From Diogma glabrata (lineage: Eukaryota > Arthropoda > Insecta > Diptera > Cylindrotomidae), in NCBI GenBank assembly GCA_963693315.1, contig OY856188.1:217639396-217703395 (forward strand): a stretch of 64,000 bases of DNA. The letters run 5' to 3'. The first letter of the stretch is position 1. Every line of letters starts with the position of its first letter. The notes beneath the pieces were generated by a model. The model was given only the letters and a program-made list of their open reading frames with translations. It did no database searches and was not told the DNA's origin. Made by a program: the position numbers and the translations under genes. Of the stretch, positions 1-11,574 are shown piece by piece.

Positions 1-630
1 TTGGGATATATGCATTAATGACACGTGCAACACGTCACCTTCAAACCAAGTTTGGGCTTTGTTTCCAATCATACTGGCCGCTTGCTCTCCTTCAACTACA
101 ACAAATTATGGGAAAAATATAAACCGCATATGGTTAAAGATATTTCCTGTCGAATATGGAAAGAATATTCAAGTATAAACATGGAGTTCCAAAAAAAATG
201 TACAATGAAACGTTGATAATGATGCAAAATCTATGCTTAGTAGATGCAAAAATATCAATTATGAAAGCCACCACCGAAACGATCTGCTGCTGCTTCGATC
301 AGTGTAGAATGGCGTCGTTAATATAAATACAATACAGATGGTATGCTATTTCAATTAAAAACATTTTAACTGTCAATTCCATTGCCATTTGCAATTATAA
401 TCAACAAAGTTCAGATCTAGAACAAATTAATTCTCTCACGAACAATTTTATGTTGGTGCTATAGAGGTGGCAAACTAGACAATCCCTAACTATATCTCTA
501 TTTATAGCTACAATCTCTTTATCAATGGAACAACGACAAATATTGTATACCCAGAAGCATCGTAAAATTAAACGAAACAAGAAAAGTGTGAGTTCTCCTT
601 TATTTGTTGTTTTTCATTCAACCAGACTGA

Positions 631-662
631 GCCACAGCAAACGCGTGGCCAGGTACAGCTAG
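631..662 (+). mobile_element. Helitron-like 3' terminus
   Basis: A short stem (GCCAC at 631-635 with GTGGC at 645-649) is followed ten bases later by CTAG at 659-662 and then T. This matches the Helitron 3' end rule: a hairpin, a short spacer, CTRR, insertion before T. The spacing and the CTAG|T junction are seen directly; family membership is inferred. The element would extend left. Bases about 20-330 are less AT-rich than the surroundings and may be its body, but the 5' end is not identified. Confidence 0.5.
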
Positions 663-894
663 TATGAAATAATTTTCTTACACTTAGCAAATGTATCACA
701 ACTAAAATTTTGACTAGAAATACACATTTCTAAGAATTAATATCTTTAGAACAAAAACAAACTCTTTCTCTAAATTTTGGGATATATAAGGGTAAGGTTG
801 AAACTTGCATATTGCAAGAAAAAATTATATAAATGTTTGACGTATGACATCAGCCCCAATTTTAAAACTGTTATTTTTTAATGTTTTTAACAGC

Positions 895-1212
895 ATATAT
901 TTCGAATGGGTAGAGTTGTCACACCAAAATTTTGCTCACTTATAAACTATATAAAAAAAACTTCACAGAATTTTTATAAATTTAATTTTTATTTTTCAAT
1001 ACCAATTAGTTTCGGACTTCAAAAGTCCATCGACACGGGTCTTAAACAACTCAGTTGTTAAAAACCAGTGTCGATGGACTTTTGAAGTCCGAAACTAGTT
1101 GGTATTGAAAAATAAAAATTAAATTTATGTATAAAAATTCTGTGAAGTTTTTTTTATATAGTTTATAAGTGAGTAAAATTTTGGTGTGACAACTCTACCC
1201 ATTCGAATATAT
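895..1212. repeat. Near-perfect 318-bp foldback (MITE-like)
   Basis: The two arms of about 157 and 160 bp are almost exact reverse complements. They run from ATATATTTCGAATGGGTAG at the left to CTACCCATTCGAATATAT at the right, meeting at a centre AACAACTCAGTTGTT near 1052. Essentially the whole unit is stem. It has no coding capacity. The superfamily is not assignable because no clear target duplication is seen. Confidence 0.92.
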
Positions 1213-2717
1213 AATGTCTTACTCACGTCACTCCGACAACAATATTGAGTATATTTTTAACAGTACCATAAAAAATTTTACTGCATATTTCCGATTTTTA
1301 CCGCCAGTTTTTTACCTCTTCAATGCTCAGAAAACAGTTGATATCGGTTAAGTGGTTTTCTATGCAATTAGATTTCACAGTTACCCTGAATTTTAATTTC
1401 CAGAAATCTTTCAGACCACACTGTTCTCAAATAGAACAATGTAAAATAGTTTTATGAATACGCTTTTTTAGCTAGATTTCATATAAAAATCTACCTATTG
1501 CCATATCCGTCATCTCGGAATGTCGGAAAAAACTTTGGTGCCAAGGACTATAAATGATAAGCGGAGACGGAAAAACAAAAAAAAATTATATACACATATA
1601 TATACATATATAACGATATGAGGTATAACGGAATTTAGCGGCACTCTCACGCTCGCAATTTTTGATCTACACCAAAAAATTTGTTGTGTATGTTGCGGTA
1701 AATAATTTCTTGGACAAGTTCGCGAGCTGGCCATATAGGGGTACCATTTAAGCAGCTAGAGCTTTTAAAGTTAAATAATCTAAGGTGCTATAACGGCCGT
1801 TTGAAACATAATGTTTAAATAAAATTTATAAATATTGAATATTTGAAATTTTTTTTATTATTTATGGTCAGATGACAACCTTGGCGTTTATGGGTCCTGA
1901 AAAATCAGCTGTTTTAAAAATTTACTAATCTTTTTTGTCCTTGATCTAGATGAAAATGACCAAGCTCACATTTAAAAACTTTTGTATACGTAGATACAAC
2001 ATAAATCTTTCCCAAATTAAAAAAAAATGATCCAAGTCCAGAGATTGTGACCCTGGGGCTGTTGAAACGAATACAGACGCAAACGGCCATGCTCTAATCA
2101 TTTCTTAGTTTATGTTCTTTAAAATCCTACTTTTTTTTAAATGCACTTTTCATTTATAACCTCAGAGACTTTCAGCTTTCTCACCGAAGAGGGTCTAATG
2201 GAATTAACGTTATACTAACATAATGCATGACACTCTCACGCCATACAATTACAACAACAAATCCCTTAAGAAAAAAATAATAATAAATAAATGTGTTTTT
2301 GATTTCGTTTCAGTTTTAATTTTTGAGTTTTTATTTTTGAGTTTTTATTTTTTTTCGCAAAAGTTTGGAGTTTTATTTTTTTTCGTTGTTTGATAATTTT
2401 TGATTATAAATTATGTGGTATTGTAGGTGTGACGTAGTGAGAACGTTAATTTACTCTTTGGTGGATTTAATATGTTATTAAAAGTAGTTTTAACCAACTT
2501 AAATAAAACTATTCCGAAATTGCATTGATAAAGTTGTTTCAGATAATGTATTTATTTTAGTTTGATAATTTTTTTGAATTATTCTGTTTCTAAATAAATT
2601 TTTTATTTAATTATACTAATCTGACACATCTAATTTTATTTGTACACAAAACTGTCTAGCCCCGAAATCTACCTCTTTCTAGCGGATATACCTGGCGCTG
2701 GACTTTTTTATTGCCAA

Positions 2718-3030
2718 TTATGAGGTTCTCTTATTCGACCAAAACAACATATATTCTTGTTTTTCACAGAATAAATGTTTAAATAACTTTATGATGTCTT
2801 CTGTGGCTGTTATTGCTTCGTTGATATAGATTGGTCGTGTGTTTAAATCTGTTACCTTTAACTTTTTCAAGTCTGGGTCAGAGTTTGTATCAATAAAATA
2901 ATCAAGATCGGTGAATTCTATATATATTTGCATAACATATACCACTTTAACCACAACTAAATGCAATGCATGATTATAGTAAAACTGTTGATATTGTGGA
3001 GAGAACTGTCCAAATCTATCCGTGATAGCG
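2718..3030 (-). pseudogene. hAT-like transposase fragment (degenerate)
   Basis: On the minus strand an open frame (2718-2966) and its upstream extension contain QQFYYNHALHLVVVKVVY. This resembles the C-x-x-H-A-(I/L)-H-L-(A/V)-V block found in hAT-type transposases and their domesticated zinc-finger relatives. The frame then runs on through an acidic segment (TDLDYFIDTNSDPDLKK) to a stop. Upstream, the frame is broken by stops near 3030. No terminal repeats were found around it. The call rests on one motif and is moderate; it could be another transposase family. Confidence 0.45.
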
Positions 3031-3399
3031 ACCGTTATTTAATATTGCAACATCATGTTTTTCTAGTGGAAATAAATATGGATATCCATAGATCGTTTAT
3101 TATTCACTCTGGCTCATTCATTGATTGATATAAATATATTTTCCCTTCGTATCTCACAACATTTTTCGTAATACAATGTTATATTCGAACCCCTTATACA
3201 TAATACAAATTTTTTCGTTGTGATTTTGCAACGTTTCACTTGACTCCTACTGCTTCCTTCTACAGAACTTTTTTTCTAATTTTTTTAAATCCTTCTATTC
3301 ATTGCAGATGCCTATTGAGACCAGTTGTGGTTTATCCTTTTCACTTAAATAGTTTATCACAAAGTTTGCATCCCGAGCAGGGCTCAGACTTTGAAATAT

Positions 3400-4240
3400 G
3401 GCCATGCACTTGCTCAGTAATGGTTAAAAATAATTGGCTTTGGTTATTCGGCCTGTGTTAGAACCATTTATCGGCCGATTTATATGGTTTCCAGAAAGAG
3501 CCAGTATATAGCTACCTTTGAAAGATGAATTTCTGGCCCATAAATGGTAAACAGTATACTTGGCTATAGTTGTTGGGCTATCAATAAAACCATGAATCGG
3601 TCGATCTACGGTTTAAAGAAAATAGCCAGTTCACTTAACTTTAACTGACCAAGCAATGGTCCGTTAATGGTTAATATTAATTGACTATTGTTATTGGGTC
3701 CGTATTGCAAACACGAGGGTTTACATTACATACATTACAAACACATTGGGTTTAAATTCACTAGAGTAATATCCATTTTAGAAATATATCGTTTAAAAAA
3801 TTTCACATATTGCTTAGTTATTGCTACTCGGCTGGAAGGAGCTTTGATAAAATTTATAAGGTATAAGTTTTAAATTTTTTTTCATTAAACATTTTTATTT
3901 TATTTTAATTATTTATTTAAATTAAAACATAATAATATTTTATTTTTTGTTATTGGCCCGGTTATGGTTGGCCCAGTCATGGCCAGTACTTGGCTTTGGC
4001 TGTAATAATGGTCGTTATTATTGGCCCGTTACTGAGCCAGCTGTACAACCTTGTATGTGCCATTGTTGGTTATTTTCTCTGGCCCATGAAGAGCAGTCAT
4101 TTATTGTCCGAAGTTATCAACCAGTAAAATAATAATGATGGCCCAGTCATGGTTGCCAATACTCGCCCATTCTTGCATTATTGGTCGCCGGTAATGGACC
4201 ATTACTGGACCAGTTCTACAACCTCGTATGGGATGTCGAC
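3400..4240. repeat. Diffuse GGCC/ATTGG-rich degenerate repeats
   Basis: This region contains many variants of TTATTGGCCC, TGGCCCAGTCATGG, ATTACTGG and AATGGTTA, on both strands. Related segments occur at about 3415-3470 and 3653-3710, and again at 3950-4060 and 4135-4235. The words are too diverged to set a period. It looks like an old inverted or tandem repeat element. The open frames here are not convincing genes. Confidence 0.6.
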
Positions 4241-7200
4241 CACTCATTATTTTTATTTTTTACGTAATACTCCCAATAGTATTTAAAGGTTCTGCTAGTC
4301 AATAAACCCTTTATTTACGAAACTTCTGTTACTGGGTCAAATTATGTAAATATGTAAATCTTAAATAGTATAGGAGTTTTTTTTTGTAGATTTAATTAAA
4401 GAAATAATCTTAATGAACTATTTTTGTTCAGCGGGTTATATAAGTTGTTTAAAAGGGAAAAAACGAATTTGATTTCTCGATAGTTTTTAAAAAATTCTCG
4501 AGAAATAAGAATTTTTTGTTTTTACTTTTCTCGTGAAATTTTCAAGAAAGAAATTTTGAAAAGAAGCACTAGTTAACACTAAACATGCTCAAATTCGAAA
4601 ATAAAAAAAAAAAAAGGAACTCATAGTTTTTCTTGTCGATCTTTATCGATTTCCGAATTATCCTTTTAAAATTTTCCTTGCTTGCCTGTAACAATCGGGT
4701 ACATCACGAGTTTTTAAAGCTCTTATCGAAAGTTTCTTGAAGTTTTGACTAAATACATTGTAGTCATTCTTTAAATATCTAAATTTACAATTAGAACTTT
4801 AAATTATATGATAAGTTCCATGACTTTAATGTTATCTTTATATCATCGTTTAACTGTTTAATTTTATATTTCTGACTATTACGTGTCAATTTAAATGTCG
4901 TTTCTTAAGTTTCGGATAACCATAAAAAAAATATTATGTAAAGATTTAATTAACTTTTTACAGATTTACGTAGCTTGTTTATCAAACATTTGTTTAATTT
5001 AACTTTAACTTAAAAAATCTGTTGGTTAAATCATCGTTTTAAATCTGTAGCTGACTAGTACAGTCATTGAATAGTTACGAAACGAAATAATATTTTTATT
5101 CGAACATTCTTTCAATCGATACGATCTCATTGCTCTCCACTGTCACTAAACAATGACAAATAAGTTTAAAAAAAATTTCTACAAACTTAAAAATAACATC
5201 AGTTTGTGTTCATCGAAAACAAGGAAGATTACGTTTTCTTTTTTAAAATTTCAAAAACGAAACAATTTATTTTTTATTTTTAAAAAGAAATGAAATTCAG
5301 GGAAGGGTCTCTGTTTTTAGTTAATACGAAACGAAAAAAAATTCAAAACTATAATAAGACAGAAACATCTGTCGTATGTCAGAAACAGTTTCCTTGTTTC
5401 ATTTCACAACAAACAAAACATTAAAAATTGCGTTTTACAAATGCATAATAATAATAATAATATTATACTTTAATGTTACAATTTTTTTTGTCTGCTAAGT
5501 TGATTTAACTCGAAAATTAAACTATAATTTTATTAATTATTATAATTATAAAATTTATTATTTAGTTTAAGGATTATATATTTTTTGAATTAAGTTAATT
5601 TGAATTAATTTAAGGAGATCGAGGAAACAAAAAAAAACGTTTTAGTTAAATATCGGTTTGGTTTCACAGATTGAGTTTTTTTTTATATAAAAAAGAATAA
5701 TTTACTTGTTGAGTGATTTGAGTTCATTCGGCTACGTTACCTGTGCACTTTGAAATATTTAGTTTTAAACGATTTGGATACAATGTGAGAGGTTCTTTTA
5801 AAGATAATTATTGTTATTAGTTTTGGTTAGTGTTTGATGTGCATGCATGGGTGGGGTACGTTTTTTTCTCTAAATTTAATATTGAGTTCTTAGAAACTAT
5901 CAGATATTTCTTGAACTGATTTCAATTTGATTTATAATACATATTTCAAAACAAAAAAAAACCAAAGAAAGGTAACCATCTATTTCAAAAATCAACATAT
6001 GGTCTTTACTCCATATTCCATCTTGTTAATTTAAAACAAAAACAAAAACTATAAATTTATAATCAAAACTTTTCTACCACTCTGTAAGTGGTCTCCCCGC
6101 ATGTTATTGTTTTCATATTTATTCAAAAACTAGTTTCTAATGGAATTTAATTTTGATTATTATTAAAATAATGAGCCAAAAAGAAATAAAACAATATATT
6201 TAACTAAAAAAAAACTAAAATATTATTCATAAATTTTATGCAAATTAATTTATTAATTGCAATTTTTCAGTGAAATTTTCAAGTTGAAATTGTAAATTTA
6301 ATTTTATGTGTTTTGTTTCGTTGAATTATTTTTCACGGAAGAGTTTTGAAATTAAAATTTATGTTTATTTTTTTTGTTTTTGGAAGAGGTTAAAAGTTGT
6401 TGTGATGTTTTATTGTAGGTGGTGTGAAATTGATTTTTATTGCAATAGAATAAAGTGGGTGATAGAATAATGAAAAATTCCAATTAATGATAAAATTTGA
6501 TTCTCATACGGATTTGCTTAAGCTATAACGATATTACGGTGGTCTATTTAATACACAAAAGAATACAGACACCATAGAAAATTTTAGAAAAAGATTTTAC
6601 ACACTTTGTGATCTGAGAAAAAAATTGTTTTTTTTTTAAATCTATTTGTTTTGAATTTTCTTAAACAGCGAGCGAATTTGTTGTAAAAAAAATTTTAAAT
6701 CTTATTTTTCATGGTTATTTCTTTTCGTTTTTTTTCTGTAAAAATCATTAACTCTTTATCTATGATGAGTTTACATAAAATGAAAAGTTTTTCTCAAATT
6801 TACCAATATTTTGTCACCCATGAAATTTAATTTAATTTAATTTCCTATTGATTTTTAATTCAAGTAAAAAAATAAAAACAAAATTAAAAAATACCGCCCA
6901 AGTTGGGCTCTCTTTACAACTAATTGAATTTTTTTTGTACAATCATTGAACCACTTCAATGATGCTAATAAACTTTTCTTATTGATGGAAAAGAAGAAAG
7001 GAACAAAAAACCTGGTATTGGTTTTGAAAATAAGATTGAATTTATTTCGTAAGAACACATGGGATGTCATGTTAAGCATAGATGAAGCAAAAAAATAGAT
7101 AAATAATAGATACAATAAAAATATATGGAGTTTCTGTATGTATAAAAAAACAACAAATTCATAAGGAATTTAAAGTGAGATCACCGTTATATAAAAAAAA

Positions 7201-10200
7201 AATTAAATCTAAATTAAATCACAACCAATTTTAAATTGAATAATATACCTAACATAACCTAAAAAATATTTATTTATACAATCAGAAAAAAATAATTTGA
7301 AATTTTAATTTACTTTTCTATTTTTGTTTTGTATATTATATTATGGTCTTGCATGTGCTTTTTAATTTCAATTTTTTTTGCTCGAAAATAACTATTTTGT
7401 TATTAGAATTTAAAATAATATAAAATTAATTTGCAAAACAAACAAACAAATCTCAATTTTTTTCGGTATAATACACTGAAAATTTTATGTTATATTACAT
7501 ATGTTTTTTGTGCAAATAAATTAAAGATTTACATTTTTATTTTTTGTTTTGATTAAAATAAATTTACAAATTCCCGCCAACAAAACACAATCAATCGATA
7601 ATAAAAATATAGCTCTTAAAAAACTATCAAACGAAACACACAAAAAAAATGATATCAATTTTATTTGTTATTAAGAGATCTTAAAATAAACAATTTAATT
7701 TTTATCTTTCTATCAAAAGTACGAACAAGTAATAAAATTTCATAATAAATTCAAAAAAACCCCAGACAATTCTCTAGCAATTAATCAATTTCAAATTTAT
7801 GATTTCTACTTTTAATTATCAAATAATTTTTTATAGTTTCATTAGTTTTGTTCTAAAAGAAAAAAGATATAAAAATAATTATCTATTTAATGAATATCAA
7901 ATAAATGCATATAATAAAGGAGTGTGGTGAAGAAATGCTGGCATGTTTAAACTCTTCACAAATTTATAGTTATAATTTGAACAAGCGCTGCTGTGGTTCG
8001 ATTAAAATCTGTGGTTTTTCATTTGTTTACATTTCACGATTTATTAGATATTGTTATGTCTCCAATGATTTCGAGAGAGAAAATATACAAAATATCTATT
8101 TTTATTATCTTTTTTATGCGTTTTTTAAGAGGAAATAATTTTTGTTTATATTATAACAATTATGTGTGAACAAACCAAAACAAACGATGTGGTTTTGAGT
8201 ATCGTATAAAATTATCTGGAATACCAAAAACAAATACTTACTAAAAAAATTGTCCATTTACAATAGGGCAATTATTTAAAAAATTTCCTGTGTTACAACA
8301 ACTTTTAAATATTTTCCACAAATTTAGTTTAACTTGATGCGTATGTTTCCGACGGCAAAAAAACAACTGTAAAGTTAATTTTAACTCAATTCCCTTGAGA
8401 TGAATTTGTTTTTGTTGTTGTTAATATTTTTAGTGTGACGATGAGAATTATTTTGGTATTTTTTTATGTGTTGTAAAAAAGGGACAAACTTAGCTGTAGT
8501 TGAAAAAGTTACTTTTCTGTTTATGTATTTAAGGGAAACGGTTTTGTGTTTTTTGTTTTGTTTTGGGAAAGTTTCTGTGGGATCTTTATAATAAATTTTT
8601 ATATTTTTCAATTGAGTAGAAGATATGAAAAAGTTTTACTGAATAAAATATTGAAAATTTTCTTCAGGATTTTATGAAAGATTTATTTTTATGCGTTTAG
8701 GGATAATTGAAAAGATGTTTAGACACTAATTTAAAGGGGAGTTTTAGAAAAAATCGAAGAACATGGAGACTTGCTGGATTGTTGTTTGTATTTTGATCAA
8801 AAGTAAATATGAGGTCTAGATATTTTCTATTCTGGACAACTAAAAATAATTTTTAATAGTAGATATTACACCAATACCATCGCCTTGTTGGTCACCTCTA
8901 TTAGATAAAATGTACGGTTTAGTATTAAGGATTACCTTTTGAAAAGATAAAACAAACACCTCGTGTTATAAATTCAACTGTTAGATCGTAAATGTACAAT
9001 CGTGAACGTACAAAGTGAACTTAAAACCGTCGACGAGAGGTCATATACAACTGAAACAAGTAATTCCTTAAACTTTTTTCCCCACTTTTCATCGCCTCAC
9101 CTGACATAAGAGAACCAGTTTGACTTATACTTGAATAGTATGTAGTTTGCTCTCTAAAACCAATAAATACATTATAAAATTAAAATCATGACATACCTCA
9201 ATCATCATCTAATGTTAGTAGTAAACAACATCAAACAAATAATTTTTTCTAACTCAAATGACTTAGTTCAGCTGTTTTAACTAAATTAAACAAAATACCT
9301 CATACTCAAATATCCATACACAAAAAAATCAGTAGCGAAAACCTTTGAATAAAAAAATAAAATTAATAAGTTTTACAATCAATTTGACAGTATCTCAAAC
9401 AAAAAATCTCATACTTCTCCTCTATGTATATTTACACAACGGCGTCATAATATATATCCATCTGACAATAAAAACACTATAACCAACCAATATTGCTTTT
9501 ATATATCTGAAATGTATTTACATTGCGACCAAAAATTATAGTATTTTAGTTTCGTTTATACAAACATTAAATTTATTTATTTTTGTTTTCTGCTTTTCAA
9601 GTGTTTAACGTGCGCGCGTTTTTCATACCCATTTTCAATTCATTATTATTATATTTTTTTTTTGTTATTTTAATATTTTTGTGTTATGCATTGAGACGAG
9701 TCAAACTAAAAATATTGACCAATATATTTATTTTAAGTGACAAAAACCACAGCATTGATTGTAGTCTGTACTATATAATCAAAAAGGTGAAAGTTAAAAT
9801 GACATGTCAATCGATTTTTTTAAAAACATATTACGGTTTTAAGAGACAGGAAAATAAAATATATGTTTATTTCCTTCCCAACGCATTTGGCATAACATAA
9901 GTTCATATACCCATTCATCCACGTTTGTAAAATTTTTAAACATGAACAATAATAATGAATTGGAGATGTTTGTTTATTTGTTTATGACAAATCTAGACTA
10001 TTTATATTTAGCTACTTGACGGTAGACGTCAACATACTTTTATCACATAATTTTTATTTTTTATCATATCAAGTTATCATTTTTTTTTAAAGAAATATAA
10101 AACTTTATTATTTTCTTATAGTGTGTTGTTGTTATGTATATATAACAGAGTCGGAGGTGTGATAGAAATATATTCTAAGACATAATCTTTGTCATACCAG

Positions 10201-10418
10201 GAGTTTTTGGTACAACCAGTTTTTTTTTAAATCTAAATCAAAACCGGAAATGAAATTATTTCATCTAGATAGTAGATATTATACCTTCTATATTTTTTGT
10301 TATAATAAGATTAGAATTTGATCAGACGGCGCCGTTTAAATTCTTTTATTTTATATATTAAATGAGATCAGGTGTGTTTATAATAATATTAACTTTGTTG
10401 TTTTTATTTTAATTTCAG

Positions 10419-10560
10419 TCATCCACTATTTCCACTGTTGACATTAATATTTGAAAAATGTGAATTAGCCACAAGTACACCTAGAGAACCTGGTATAGCT
10501 GGTGGTGATGTATGTTCGTCAGAGTCATTTAATGAAGATATAGCAATATTCAGTAAACAG
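10419..10560 (+). CDS. hth: homothorax exon, MEIS domain part A
   Basis: This is an internal coding exon of the TALE homeodomain protein Homothorax, a nuclear transcription factor that binds Extradenticle, promotes its nuclear entry and acts as a Hox cofactor. After one base that completes a split codon (phase 2), 47 codons read [19 protein letters not shown], then [19 protein letters not shown], and end ...EDIAIFSKQ. This matches the first conserved block of the MEIS domain almost residue for residue. The acceptor is a T-rich tract ending ttaatttcag at 10418. The donor is CAG|gtaatt at 10561. The exon ends on a codon boundary (phase 0). Fly and vertebrate MEIS proteins usually have Cys where this one has Ser in CELATS. 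The codons are AT-rich like the surroundings, but the peptide is conserved, so this is a functional exon. The split codon would be Gly (GG|T) if the upstream exon ends as in other hth genes. Confidence 0.97.
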
Positions 10561-11542
10561 GTAATTTGAATATTTAATTTATTTTTTCTAATCTATATAT
10601 GTATTTTATCTAAAAAGTCAATTTTTTTTAATATATGTAATTTTGTTTTTTGCTCTCTAAAAATATTAACTGTCCATAATCAATACAACAACAACAAAAA
10701 ATAATTCTTATCATTCCAATTCAAAGATAATAATGTATTCGTTTTTTTTTAATATATATTAAAAATAAAAAAAATTCTTATCGATTTTGAAGAATCAACA
10801 AACAAAAAATTAATAAATATACTGAATTAAATACACGGTTCTAGGTAATAATATAATAGGAGTAATCATTTTATTTTAGTCATCGTGTACAAGTAGTACT
10901 GGAAATATATTAAAAAAAAATTATAAGAAAAGAAAAACGGGGGCAAAATATTTATTACAACAAATTTTTGTTGATAATTTTGATAAGGAAATATTTGTTA
11001 ACATGAAATAGAAGTACTTAATTTATATGAGAATTTTATGATTTTATTAAAAAAAAAGAGATTATAGTAATTAGGTGTGGGGGTTTGACTGTAATCAAGT
11101 ATTTAGTGTAATAGCGTAAAATGAGATAGTTCAATGAGGATGAAAATAAATTTAAATGGTATGAAGAAATGTCATGCGTAGTTGAATCGTAGATTCAATA
11201 GAATCAAATTTGTTTCCATCTTGTACTAAATTAGTCACCTTACTTTCATTATTTATAGTATTTTGTTGATAATCAAATTTCGCCGAAGTGTAGTAGTATA
11301 TAGTGCCCAACAAATGTTTTTTGTAACAGCTGACTTAGTCGTTTTGAAACTTGAAATTGTTTTTACGAGAATAATTGTGGCAGCAAAGGGAAAGTATTTG
11401 AATAAAGGGTGTTTTTATTCAAAAATCAATCTTCTGAATAGATAAGGTTTCACAGTAGCGGATTTATGTTTTTATGTCTTGACTGCCTCTAGGCTCTGTA
11501 TGGTTTGATCTTCTTTCTATTTTGTAGCAATGATCTGCAATG

Positions 11543-11554
11543 CATGAAGCGATC
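11543..11554. repeat. Target-site duplication of the RTE-like LINE (left copy)
   Basis: CATGAAGCGATC abuts the GA/TC microsatellite end of the element. An identical 12-mer lies at 14979-14990. Confidence 0.88.
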
Positions 11555-11574
11555 TCTCTCTCTCTCTCTGGCGT
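11555..11574 (-). repeat. LINE 3' tail: 20 nt with GA microsatellite
   Basis: After the TAA stop (11575-11577, minus strand) only ACGCC and then a run of GA dinucleotides remain before the target duplication. This is an extremely short 3' UTR. Confidence 0.85.

Larger units (their letters stand above)
1..10418 (+). other. hth: homothorax upstream intron (3' part)
   Basis: All sequence before the first visible exon is intron, ending at the acceptor AG at 10417-10418. The exon begins in phase 2, so a coding exon must lie upstream of the window. Mobile-element remains occupy about 1-4240. From about 4260 to 10400 I see only AT-rich sequence with homopolymer runs, short AAT microsatellites (for example 5447-5463) and no coding or repeat structure that I can support. 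Confidence 0.85.

Noticed and set aside
9583..9900. 105-codon + strand open frame before the first hth exon
   Set aside because: The translation is Phe/Ile/Lys-rich as expected from AT-rich DNA. No motif, splice evidence or family resemblance was seen.
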